Assembly: GCF_023051105.1 (NCBI RefSeq)
Contig: NZ_JALKIL010000017.1
Span: forward strand, 1-64,000
Source of the DNA: Anaerobiospirillum sp. NML120449
Lineage (GTDB): Bacteria > Pseudomonadota > Gammaproteobacteria > Enterobacterales > Succinivibrionaceae
Direction: 5' to 3'
DNA length: 64,000 nucleotides
Shown one piece after another: positions 55,859-64,000 of this stretch (positions are counted from its first letter, which is position 1; every line of letters starts with the position of its first letter). The notes beneath the pieces were generated by a model. It was not told the DNA's origin and did not search any database. It worked only from the letters and a program-made list of their open reading frames with translations. The position numbers were made by a program, and so were the translations under genes.

Positions 55859-56788
55859 ATGGCTTTATACGTTAATACGAACGTCAGTTCCATCAATGCT
55901 CAAAGAAAGCTGAGCAATGCGACTCTTAACCTCAATACCAGCTACCAGAGACTCTCTTCTGGCCTGCGTATTAACTCTGCCAAGGACGACGCTGCTGGTC
56001 TGCAGATTGCTGACCGTCTGACAACTCAGATTAACGGCCTCAACCAAGGTAACCGCAACACCAATGACGGTATCGCTCTGGCCCAGACCATTGAAGGTGC
56101 TCTTGACGAAACCACCAACATGCTGCAGCGCATCCGTGTGCTGGCTGTCCAGTCTGCTAACGGTACCAACTCCGCATCTGACCGTAAAGCCCTCCAGGAA
56201 GAAGTAACCCAGCTTTCCCAGGAAATCTCCCGTATTGCCAAGCAGACGACCTTTGCTGGTCAGCAGGTTCTTGATGGTGCAGTAGGCCTTATTCCATCTA
56301 ATGGTAATAATAAGGGCAAGCTTATATTTCAGGTAGGCGCAAACGCAGGCAACACTCTTACCCTTAACTGGTCAACTGGTTTCACACTCTCAGCTATAGC
56401 AACTGTTGCCGGCATCGCAGCAGCAGATCAGAAAAACACAAAGAAAGGCTTAACAGAAGACGGCCCTCAAGGTGCCAAATTCATTAGATTCTGTGTTTCT
56501 ACTGCAAGTACTGCCACCCATACCCTGGAGAACATTGATAAGCTGATCCAGGCTGTTGACTCAAAGCGTGCTAACCTGGGCGCTTTACAGAACAGAATGG
56601 AGAGCACTATTCGCAATCAGGCAAACATCTCAGAGAATCAGTCTGATGCCCGCAGCCGCATAAGAGACACAGACTTCGCCTCTGAGACTGCAGCTCTGAC
56701 CCAGAACAACATTATTCAGCAGGCTTCCCAGTCCGTACTGGCACAGGCTAACCAGCGTCCTGTTATTGCACTTAGCCTGCTTGGCTAA
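55859..56788 (+). CDS. flagellin Fla22 (subgroup C)
   Basis: A flagellin of 309 residues. Middle: [24 protein letters not shown], then a private TVAGIAAADQKNTKKGLTEDGPQGAKFIRF. Cys212 in RFCVSTAS lies two residues before the place where Fla17 and Fla24 have theirs. SRIAKQTTF replaces TRIAKQTTF. The leader (GAGAAAGGCAGATAAGAGAG before the start region) is shared with Fla23 and Fla24. Confidence 0.97.
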   Translation: MALYVNTNVSSINAQRKLSNATLNLNTSYQRLSSGLRINSAKDDAAGLQIADRLTTQINGLNQGNRNTNDGIALAQTIEGALDETTNMLQRIRVLAVQSANGTNSASDRKALQEEVTQLSQEISRIAKQTTFAGQQVLDGAVGLIPSNGNNKGKLIFQVGANAGNTLTLNWSTGFTLSAIATVAGIAAADQKNTKKGLTEDGPQGAKFIRFCVSTASTATHTLENIDKLIQAVDSKRANLGALQNRMESTIRNQANISENQSDARSRIRDTDFASETAALTQNNIIQQASQSVLAQANQRPVIALSLLG

Positions 56789-56796
56789 ACATTTTC

Positions 56797-56829
56797 GACA
56801 GCAGATAGTGAGTGATTTATCTGCTGTCC
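56797..56829 (+). terminator. Fla22 terminator-like hairpin
   Basis: GACAGCAGATA/TATCTGCTGTC, same type as after Fla21. Confidence 0.6.
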
Positions 56830-56848
56830 TTTACGATTTCTATGTTTG

Positions 56849-56868
56849 CAGCACCAGATGATGTGCTG
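56849..56868 (+). promoter_or_regulatory. inverted repeat upstream of Fla23
   Basis: CAGCAC-cagatgat-GTGCTG followed by ACATAAATCTG. Confidence 0.55.
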
Positions 56869-56928
56869 ACATAAATCTGTATTTAAATCAGACAATCGTC
56901 CTGAGAAAGGCAGATAAGAGAGAAGATT

Positions 56929-57852
56929 ATGGCTTTATACGTTAATACGAACGTCAGTTCCATCAATGCCCAGCGCAAGCTCAGTAATGCAACCCTGAAT
57001 CTGAATGTCTCCTATCAGCGCCTCTCTTCAGGCCTGAGAATCAACTCAGCAAAGGACGACGCTGCAGGTCTGCAGATTGCCGACCGTCTGACAACTCAGA
57101 TTAATGGCCTAAACCAGGGTAACCGCAACACCAATGACGGTATCGCTCTGGCCCAGACCATTGAAGGCGCTCTGGACGAGACCACCAACATGCTGCAGCG
57201 CATCCGCGTGCTGGCTGTCCAGTCTGCAAACGGCACCAACTCTGCAGCCGACCGTAAGGCTATCCAGGAAGAAGTAACCCAGCTTTCCCAGGAAATTACC
57301 CGTATTGCCAAGCAGACAACCTTTGCTGGTCAGCAGATTCTTGATGGTGCTGTAGGCCTTATTCCTAATCAGGGCAATAACAAAGGTAAGCTGGTCTTCC
57401 AGGTTGGTGCAAATGCCGGTAACACCCTGGTTTTAGCCTGGTCATCTGCTTTCACAGTTTCAACTATCGCCAGTCAGGCAGGTATTGCTGCTGGTGATAT
57501 GGACGCGACTGGTAAAAAGGGCCTGGTAAAGTCAGGTACAAATCCAATTCGCTTTGGTGTTAGCACTGTATCAGTTGCTACTGCTACCCTGGCCAACATT
57601 GACTCCATGATCCAGGCTGTTGATTCCAAGCGTGCTAACCTTGGTGCTTTACAGAACAGAATGGAAAGTACCATTCGCAATCAGGCAAATATCTCCGAGA
57701 ATCAGTCTGATGCCCGCAGCCGCATAAGAGACACAGACTTCGCCTCTGAGACCGCAGCTCTTACCCAGAACAACATTATCCAGCAGGCATCCCAGTCTGT
57801 CCTGGCACAGGCTAACCAGCGTCCTGTAATTGCCCTTAGCCTGCTTGGCTAA
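56929..57852 (+). CDS. flagellin Fla23 (subgroup C)
   Basis: A flagellin of 307 residues and a close relative of Fla24: both have [26 protein letters not shown] and [10 protein letters not shown]. Private parts are [19 protein letters not shown] (Ala for Asn), [37 protein letters not shown]. It has LNVSYQRL and TTQINGL in the N-terminal block, where Fla24 has LNTSYQRL and TSQINGL. There is no cysteine. Confidence 0.97.
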   Translation: MALYVNTNVSSINAQRKLSNATLNLNVSYQRLSSGLRINSAKDDAAGLQIADRLTTQINGLNQGNRNTNDGIALAQTIEGALDETTNMLQRIRVLAVQSANGTNSAADRKAIQEEVTQLSQEITRIAKQTTFAGQQILDGAVGLIPNQGNNKGKLVFQVGANAGNTLVLAWSSAFTVSTIASQAGIAAGDMDATGKKGLVKSGTNPIRFGVSTVSVATATLANIDSMIQAVDSKRANLGALQNRMESTIRNQANISENQSDARSRIRDTDFASETAALTQNNIIQQASQSVLAQANQRPVIALSLLG

Positions 57853-57860
57853 ATATTTCA

Positions 57861-57892
57861 GACAGCAGATAGTGAGTGATTTATCTGCTGTC
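57861..57892 (+). terminator. Fla23 terminator-like hairpin
   Basis: GACAGCAGATA/TATCTGCTGTC, same type as after Fla21 and Fla22. Confidence 0.6.
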
Positions 57893-57994
57893 CATTCCGA
57901 TTTCTATGTTTGCAGCACCAGATGATGTGCAGACAAAAATCTGTAGTTAAATCAGACAATCGTCCTGAGAAAGGCAGATAAGAGAGATAAGATT

Positions 57995-58915
57995 ATGGCT
58001 TTATACGTTAACACGAACGTCAGTTCCATCAATGCTCAAAGAAAGCTGAGCAATGCCACTCTTAACCTGAATACCAGCTACCAGAGACTCTCTTCTGGCC
58101 TGCGTATTAACTCTGCCAAGGACGACGCTGCAGGTCTGCAGATTGCTGACCGCCTGACCTCCCAGATCAATGGCCTCAACCAGGGTAACCGTAATACCAA
58201 TGACGGTATTGCTCTGGCCCAGACCATTGAAGGCGCACTGGACGAAACCACCAACATGCTGCAGCGCATCCGCGTGCTGGCTGTTCAGTCTGCTAACGGT
58301 ACCAACTCAGCAGCCGACCGTAAGGCCATTCAGGAAGAAGTAAGCCAGCTGTCTGCTGAAATTACCCGTATTGCCAAGCAGACAACCTTTGCTGGTCAGC
58401 AGATTCTTGATGGTGCTGTAGGCCTTATTCCATCTAATGGTAATAATAAGGGCAAGCTTGTTTTCCAGGTGGGCGCTAATGCCAACGACACACTGGTTTT
58501 AAACTGGTCATCTGCATTTACCGTATCAACTATTGCCAGCCAGGCCAAAATAGCTGCAACTGACATCACCGAAAAGGGTACTAAAGGTCTTGTAAAGTCC
58601 GGTGCTATCGTACGTTTTGGTGTATGTACTGCATCTGTTGCTACTAACACCCTGGCTAACATTGATGCCATGATCCAGGCTGTAGATTCCAAGCGTGCCA
58701 ACCTGGGCGCTTTACAGAACAGAATGGAGAGCACCATTAGAAATCAGGCCAACGTTTCTGAGAATCAATCTGATGCCCGCAGCCGCATAAGAGACACAGA
58801 CTTCGCCTCTGAGACCGCAGCTCTGACTCAGAACAACATTATTCAGCAGGCTTCCCAGTCTGTACTGGCTCAGGCCAACCAGCGTCCTGTTATTGCACTT
58901 AGCCTGCTTGGATAA
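57995..58915 (+). CDS. flagellin Fla24 (subgroup C, last of array 3)
   Basis: A flagellin of 306 residues. Two unusual changes occur at otherwise fixed sites: [13 protein letters not shown], where the other array-3 copies have VGANAGN, and [10 protein letters not shown] for [19 protein letters not shown] replaces EEVTQLSAE or EEVTQLSQE. Cys211 in RFGVCTAS is aligned with Cys215 of Fla17. The gene ends in GGATAATAA with two stop codons in a row, and a strong terminator follows, marking the end of the array. Confidence 0.97.
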   Translation: MALYVNTNVSSINAQRKLSNATLNLNTSYQRLSSGLRINSAKDDAAGLQIADRLTSQINGLNQGNRNTNDGIALAQTIEGALDETTNMLQRIRVLAVQSANGTNSAADRKAIQEEVSQLSAEITRIAKQTTFAGQQILDGAVGLIPSNGNNKGKLVFQVGANANDTLVLNWSSAFTVSTIASQAKIAATDITEKGTKGLVKSGAIVRFGVCTASVATNTLANIDAMIQAVDSKRANLGALQNRMESTIRNQANVSENQSDARSRIRDTDFASETAALTQNNIIQQASQSVLAQANQRPVIALSLLG

Positions 58916-59599
58916 TAAAGTAACTGAGCATTGCTCTCAGGCACTATGAACTTTTCATGGTGCTCTATAAAACAAAAAGCCATGCTTTCCGGTTTCGGAG
59001 CATGGCTTTTTTGCATACTAAACATATGGGCACCTTAAGCTCAGGTGCACGAAGAACAAAAGCCCCTCTGAAATAACTGTAACTTTCTGTGCAAGGGGCA
59101 AATCTGCAGCATGCCGCCTGTTTATCAGGCGGCAGAAATTGATGCAAGGTCATTGTTAACCTGCAGATGTGGCTCATACTCCAACCAGAAGCCACGCATA
59201 ATTATTTTTCCAATGCAGGTAATATACCATTTGACCTTGATTACAGGCCATATTACCTCACCTGCACAAACGGCTGTTTCAGGCTGTTTTCTCTGTAAAT
59301 CCTGCCATTTTCTCCTTAATTTTCTGCATGGTTTTCTCCATAATTTGGATGGTAAATCTCCACTGCAAAAATCCCGGCCTAACCTGGCAAGTCCCTGCAC
59401 TTGTCAGGACAAAAGTTGCCGCGTGGTAATCAAACCACTGACAGCTCTATGGGCAGTAATGCATGCTGGAAGTCCCGTATACGGGCAGTCATTCTGTCTG
59501 GCAGGCCTGCGTGCATGCATGCATGAATGCAGGGAGGCAGGTACATTCAGTCACTCATAAAGTGATGTATGCCCCCTGCCTGCACTTTAGTTTGTCCTG
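58916..59599. other. spacer after array 3
   Basis: No gene. It holds a G-T-tolerant hairpin GCACTATGAA/TTCATGGTGC (58941-58963), the array terminator (58975-59012) and, before the stop of the next gene, a long imperfect inverted repeat around CACT-cataa-AGTG (59533-59583) that may end the minus-strand gene. Confidence 0.55.
58975..59012 (+). terminator. array 3 terminator (bidirectional form)
   Basis: AAAAGCCATGCT and AGCATGGCTTTT form a 12-bp stem with A and T runs at both sides. Confidence 0.9.
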
Positions 59600-62500
59600 T
59601 CAGCTCAGGCGGCGGATCAGTTCCTGATGCATGGTCAGGGCTGTGCCTGTTACCTGGCTCAAACCGGTGGTGATCTTCTCATGACAGTGCACCACTCTGA
59701 CTTCAGAGCGTGCCAGACCGGCTACCGGTACCAGCTCCTTCATCTTAGGCACTTCATCAGGGCCGAGCATAATGCAGATACGATCGACATGCTCCTGATT
59801 GAGGCGGCTGAAGAAGTTGATATTGATTTCCTCAGCACTGATTTTAAAGCGGGTACGGGCAGCTGCAGCACGGGTAAGCTCACTTGAAAATACCTCATAG
59901 TCATCCTGCAGCGCAGTGCTTACCGCCTCAAGCATCTGTCCATAAGCAGCATCATAGCCATCATTAACCTCCAGCACCTCTGCAAGCTCCGATGGACGGG
60001 AGCTGACGCTGCCCTGTGGAGCCCGCGCTGCAATCTGCTCACGGGCAAGCTCTCTGTCTTTTCTTACCTTGTCGGCCAGAGCGTGGAGGTCAGAGCCCGG
60101 AGCTGGCAGCCATGCCTGAATCATCTCATCACGCATATTCTCATACAGTGGATGCAGCGCTGACAGATGCTGGGCACAGAGCAGACAAATAACACGGTCA
60201 TGAGCCGAAGGCGCCAGCAGCTGCAGCTCAATGCTGCGGCGGCTGTCATCATTTTGCTCAGCCATGGTAATAGCACGGGAGACAAAGAAGTTCCTGATAC
60301 GCTCAAGCTGATGCTGGCTCAGACAGGCTGTTTCTTCACCTGAGGCAACAGATGCTGCCGATGCTGCCAGGGCCTGCTCGTCAGCTCCTGCTGACGGCAG
60401 GGCTGGCAGACGGCCTTCCTGGGGCAGTCTGAAGCTGTGAGCCATGATGGCGTCAAAGCGGCGGGCGGTCCTGCTGTGGGCCAGCGGACTGTTGATGGCC
60501 ATCAGACTGCTCAGCACGGTGACGGCACCGGTCATAAAGTCAGGGCTTAAGGCCGCCATGGTAATGCGGTCCTTAAGCGATAATACGCCCGCGTATTCAA
60601 AGTAGCCGCTGTTGCGACGGGCATGACTGTTATCAAGCCAGGAGCTGACCTCAAGCACTCTGGTAATAAACCAGCGCTGCTTTTGCTCAGGCAGCAGGCT
60701 GTGCAGCAGCTGCCAGTCAAGAACACCGGACGGCTCCTCACCGCAGGCGCGGCGGCGGCTTAATTCATTGCGCTCCCTGACATAGACATAGTCCTCACCT
60801 GCAGTGGTTAAATTGATACCCCAGTCAAAGCTGTCCAGATCGAGCTCCTTTCTGAGCTTGTCCATAAACTCAAAAGCTACCAGAGTGTACTCATTAAACT
60901 GCTCATAATGGCTCTCGAGCATGAGCTCTTCACACAGCATGCGCTGGGCTGCTGCCTGATTCTGCTGCTCAGCACTGAACCAGCCCTGATCATGGCTGCT
61001 GTGGCACTGCTGATCCTGTGAACCGGATCTGACCTCAGGATTAATGGTAATGCCAGCTGCACAGCGGGCAGCTGCATTACTGTCATCACCAAAATACACC
61101 CTTGAGCTCAGTGAGCTTTCAGCCTCACGCAATATGGCAGCAGCCGGAGCACTTACTACATTGTTAATGCGGTGCAGGGCCTGACCCTGTACGGCATCAC
61201 ACTGGGCCACACCACTGACACCAATGGCATGGCCCTGCTCATAAACATGAGCCCTGCCCATAAGATCAGGTCGGGCCTGTGGGGCACTGGCTATGGCCAT
61301 GGCCCCGGCCCTGGCCCTGGCACTGGTATGCGCGTCTGGCTGAGCCTGGCCTTGAGGCTGTAGCTGAGGCTTTGGCAGAGGCTGTGGTCGCATCAGGCTG
61401 GTAATGAGCTCTACAAGGAAGTCCACAGCGGCACGCTCCACGTTTTTCAGGCCTTTGGCATAGTAGCGGCGCAGGGCTGCCGGGGTAGAGCTGGTCTCAA
61501 GATGAGCCAGAGTCAGACGGTAGAGCTCAAAGATATGACGCAATACCGTGGTCTGGTGTGATGAGGAACGCAACTGGGCATTAAGGGCACGGCTCATTAC
61601 CAGCTCCATGCTGTGGGCTGACAGTGAGGTACGCACCGGGGTAGAACCATAGCGCAGCATAAAGTCCAGATACTGGGCGGTACCATGCTGGCGGGTGGCG
61701 ACCATGCTGGTCTGAGCGGAACCTGGCTCGCCTGCAGGCAGGCCCAGCCAGGAAAAGTCGTCAGCAGCCGTGTTAAACACGGCATAGCGGCTGTAGAGAT
61801 CAGGCACAAAGTCCTCAATCTGCAGCACAAACTCAGGCAGGGCATCACCAGTGTCCTCAATCTGACTTAACTCTACAGATGAAAAGCGGCCCATTACCCT
61901 GTCAGCCAGAGTCTTAACTGTAGCAGCAGCCTCACGGCAGCGCTGCTGAGCCTGACCTACGCGTACGCGCAAGTCAGCTGCCGCCTGCTCAAGAGCACGG
62001 CTGCGCTCATCTCCGCCATAGCGTAAATCAGGGTCAGGGCCCAGGCCGGCATAAAGGGTGGTCATGGCATCAGCAGCACTGTCATTATCGAGGTAATCAT
62101 CACCCTCGCTGCTGTCAGTCATATTCATACCGCTGAGCAGACTCTGCCGATAGCCAGGCATCCCCTCATGTCCAAGATCCTGCCCACTGTCATAGCCAGT
62201 GCCTGCTGCAGCGGCAGCACGAGCGGCAGTGCCGTGGTGCTCATCATGAGCACCAGAGCTTCCACCGTATAGCCCTGCTGAAGAGTACAGGTCCTTATTA
62301 CGGTCAGCCTGGAAATCTCCCTGAGGCTGCTCATTGCCCTGCAGCTGCTCTTGCGACTGCCACTGCCTTTGCAGCTGCAGCTCGCGGCGGCTGCGGGCAC
62401 GCGATGGCAGCGCAAAGGCATGTGCTACGGCCTCATCGGTACCGGCGTAGAACCTGCTGCGCTTTAAGGTACAGCCCGCCATATCGGCCTGAGCAAAGGC

Positions 62501-64000
62501 ATTACATGCAGCCTCCACCATGGCCTTATCAGGGCTCTTTAAGGTGCTCTGCTCAATACCGGAACTGGCAAAAACAGCACGGGATACTGCAAAGGCACTG
62601 TCACAGGCAGCCTGATACTCGGCACTGTTATCCAGTGCTGCCCTGATATCCCCTGGAGCAGCCGGAACTATCACTGGCCACAGCTGCTCAGTACTCAGGG
62701 CAGTAAGAGGCTGCAGGCCATTGCCTGGCTGCCATGGAGAGGAGCCGATCGGAGCCACATTACGCCCTGTTACTGCAGTCTGGACATGAGCCTGAACATT
62801 AAGCAGATTCTGTCCCAGCATCTGGCCTTGCCCCTGGCCGGATACAGATTCGCTGACTTCTGCCTGCTGGGCCAGCTGCTCGAGGATCTCAGGTGGCAGC
62901 AGGGAGCGTTCAATAATGCCCTCACCACCAGTCTGAGCAAAGAGATAGTAAGTATTACGGGCCGCAGCACGCTGCAGCTGCAGTGATACCCAGCCTGAAG
63001 TCAGAGCCCCATGCTCTGATACAGCAGCTCGATCATAGGCCGCAGCCGGTCCGGAACTTAAGATACCGGCCCGGGCCAGCTCAGATGATGAATCAGCCCC
63101 TAGAGATCCTGCAGCCTCGGCCATGCCAGGCTTACCTGAGCTGAATTGGTCGCCCTGTGCGCCAGAGGCAGCAGCTGCCACAGCAGACGCGCCCTGGGCA
63201 GCGGACGTACCATGGGCAGCAGATAAGCTGTGCGCGCCATCTGCGCCCTGCGCCTCAGATAAGCCCTGTGTACCAGGCACGGCCGCTAAGCAGCCGGCCT
63301 CGGCCGGGCCGTGAGGGCGTTGCGGGTCGATAAGGCCCGCCAGGGAGTCGAGCATATGGTCACGACTGTTATGTACAGCCTGTTTAATCAGACTTTCTGA
63401 GCGCTCTGTGCCCATATTGGCAGCTTCAGCCGCACGGCGGCCGGCACTCTTGTGCCTGTCTCCTGACGGGAATGGATTAATACCAGGCCTGAGGCCACTG
63501 CCCTTTCCACAGGCCAGTAAAATAGCCGTCCCGTCAGCTATAGAAGCTGACAGACTGTCACTCTGGCTGTTATAAGGGTTATCCAGGTTGCCCGGCCTGT
63601 CCTGGACATCACTGTCCCCATAAAGATCTGACAGGCCGCTTACGTCATAGTGAGCCTGTCTTGCAGCCTCAGCTGCAACCTCTGCAAGGACCGAAGTGGC
63701 AGGCACAGTGCCGCCAGCCAGTGCCCCGGCTGATACTGAACCGGTGCCGGCACCTGAAAGTTCGTCAGCTCTGCTGCCTGTCATGCTTTGAGCATCGCGG
63801 GCAGCCTTTGCGGCCAGAACGGCCTGCTCGGACTGACTGCCCGGAGCAAAGAGCGCAGCACTTAGCGATGCTTCAATCCTGCCAGCACTGAGATCCGATC
63901 CCCATGACCAGAAGGTGGTCCACTCATGGCTTAAATCAGCCTGAGTACGGCTGCCATACAGACCGGCACGCTCACTATTACGGCTCTGGCTGTAAGGGCC
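59600..64000 (-). CDS. giant hypothetical protein, partial (start lies beyond the window)
   Basis: The frame is open from its stop at 59600 to the right edge: at least 1466 codons. An internal ATG at 63784 is unlikely to be the start, because the 72 codons upstream are open and protein-like (ending with LSHEWTTFWSWGSDL just inside the window). The N-terminal half is Ala/Gly/Ser/Gln-rich (AAQGASAVAAAASGAQG). More ordered segments lie toward the C-terminus: FVLQIEDFVPDLYSRYAVFN, LMLESHYEQFNEYTLVAFEFMD, FDWGINLTTAGEDYVYVRERN, then a tail ending KITTGLSQVTGTALTMHQELI. No membrane spans. Family and function not recognised. Its composition resembles the genes at 35917 and 40487. Confidence 0.88.
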   Translation of the reverse strand, partial: GPYSQSRNSERAGLYGSRTQADLSHEWTTFWSWGSDLSAGRIEASLSAALFAPGSQSEQAVLAAKAARDAQSMTGSRADELSGAGTGSVSAGALAGGTVPATSVLAEVAAEAARQAHYDVSGLSDLYGDSDVQDRPGNLDNPYNSQSDSLSASIADGTAILLACGKGSGLRPGINPFPSGDRHKSAGRRAAEAANMGTERSESLIKQAVHNSRDHMLDSLAGLIDPQRPHGPAEAGCLAAVPGTQGLSEAQGADGAHSLSAAHGTSAAQGASAVAAAASGAQGDQFSSGKPGMAEAAGSLGADSSSELARAGILSSGPAAAYDRAAVSEHGALTSGWVSLQLQRAAARNTYYLFAQTGGEGIIERSLLPPEILEQLAQQAEVSESVSGQGQGQMLGQNLLNVQAHVQTAVTGRNVAPIGSSPWQPGNGLQPLTALSTEQLWPVIVPAAPGDIRAALDNSAEYQAACDSAFAVSRAVFASSGIEQSTLKSPDKAMVEAACNAFAQADMAGCTLKRSRFYAGTDEAVAHAFALPSRARSRRELQLQRQWQSQEQLQGNEQPQGDFQADRNKDLYSSAGLYGGSSGAHDEHHGTAARAAAAAGTGYDSGQDLGHEGMPGYRQSLLSGMNMTDSSEGDDYLDNDSAADAMTTLYAGLGPDPDLRYGGDERSRALEQAAADLRVRVGQAQQRCREAAATVKTLADRVMGRFSSVELSQIEDTGDALPEFVLQIEDFVPDLYSRYAVFNTAADDFSWLGLPAGEPGSAQTSMVATRQHGTAQYLDFMLRYGSTPVRTSLSAHSMELVMSRALNAQLRSSSHQTTVLRHIFELYRLTLAHLETSSTPAALRRYYAKGLKNVERAAVDFLVELITSLMRPQPLPKPQLQPQGQAQPDAHTSARARAGAMAIASAPQARPDLMGRAHVYEQGHAIGVSGVAQCDAVQGQALHRINNVVSAPAAAILREAESSLSSRVYFGDDSNAAARCAAGITINPEVRSGSQDQQCHSSHDQGWFSAEQQNQAAAQRMLCEELMLESHYEQFNEYTLVAFEFMDKLRKELDLDSFDWGINLTTAGEDYVYVRERNELSRRRACGEEPSGVLDWQLLHSLLPEQKQRWFITRVLEVSSWLDNSHARRNSGYFEYAGVLSLKDRITMAALSPDFMTGAVTVLSSLMAINSPLAHSRTARRFDAIMAHSFRLPQEGRLPALPSAGADEQALAASAASVASGEETACLSQHQLERIRNFFVSRAITMAEQNDDSRRSIELQLLAPSAHDRVICLLCAQHLSALHPLYENMRDEMIQAWLPAPGSDLHALADKVRKDRELAREQIAARAPQGSVSSRPSELAEVLEVNDGYDAAYGQMLEAVSTALQDDYEVFSSELTRAAAARTRFKISAEEININFFSRLNQEHVDRICIMLGPDEVPKMKELVPVAGLARSEVRVVHCHEKITTGLSQVTGTALTMHQELIRRLS

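Noticed and set aside
12988-58915. Invertase-driven phase variation of the flagellins
   Set aside because: No recombinase gene or short hix-like repeats were seen; the opposite orientation of array 2 alone is not evidence.
63782-63784. ATG at 63784 as start of the right-hand giant gene
   Set aside because: The frame upstream is open to the window edge and encodes protein-like sequence, so the start lies outside the window.
1-64000. tRNA or rRNA genes
   Set aside because: Scanned by eye for cloverleaf landmarks and conserved rRNA words; none found. A tRNAscan-SE run would be decisive.

Overview
The window looks like a chromosome segment of a motile, anaerobic gammaproteobacterium. A member of the Succinivibrionaceae (Anaerobiospirillum-like) is my best guess. 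That guess rests on the flagellin type, the fused FAD/Fe-S 2-hydroxyacid dehydrogenase, long serine/alanine/glutamine-rich proteins and low coding density; no marker gene is present to prove it. No rRNA, tRNA, IS element, phage gene or CRISPR array was recognised.

The dominant content is flagellin: 24 full-length, intact flagellin genes in three arrays. Array 1 (12988-28811, + strand) has 13 genes, called Fla1-Fla13 here. Array 2 (29708-35232, - strand) has three widely spaced genes of a different subtype (Fla14-Fla16). Array 3 (50226-58915, + strand) has eight genes (Fla17-Fla24). All keep the N- and C-terminal D0/D1 polymerisation blocks and differ mainly in a short central segment of about 60-100 residues. 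In array 1 a 2.59-kb unit carrying two flagellins is repeated in tandem three times (16422-24198); array 3 grew in 1.07-kb one-gene steps. No chaperone (fliS), cap (fliD), flaG, glycosylation or other flagellar gene is present.

The arrays carry a repeated regulatory layer. Eight genes (Fla1-4, 6, 8, 10 and 17) have a sigma-54 type -24/-12 element with exact GG/GC spacing; the other 16 do not. All 13 array-1 leaders hold a hairpin with an invariant TTGCAG top and a covarying stem, and Fla2-Fla13 have a second covarying hairpin before the GA-rich ribosome-binding region. Array 3 has a different family of covarying inverted repeats 65-85 nt before most starts. Most flagellins end in a strong hairpin terminator, and five flagellin-style terminators in array 1 stand without a gene.

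Other regions: 1-8605 has no convincing gene except perhaps one 95-codon ORF, but contains tandem repeats (1313-1472 and 7272-7940) and a hairpin/terminator cluster (945-1078). 8606-11491 is a 961-residue FAD plus 4Fe-4S dehydrogenase, and 12078-12548 a small unknown protein. 35917-38511, 40487-44665 and 59600 to beyond the right edge are three very long minus-strand proteins with low-complexity segments and no recognised function. 45830-46402 is a GtrA-family membrane protein and 48753-49448 an unknown membrane-anchored protein. Long gene-free stretches separate these, and one (47394-47412) holds an excellent Fur-box-like palindrome with no gene beside it.

Reading the parts together (inference): the organism appears to build complex filaments from many co-existing flagellins, expressed from at least two promoter classes and perhaps tuned by leader RNA structure. 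The tandem arrays offer material for recombination-driven filament variation.
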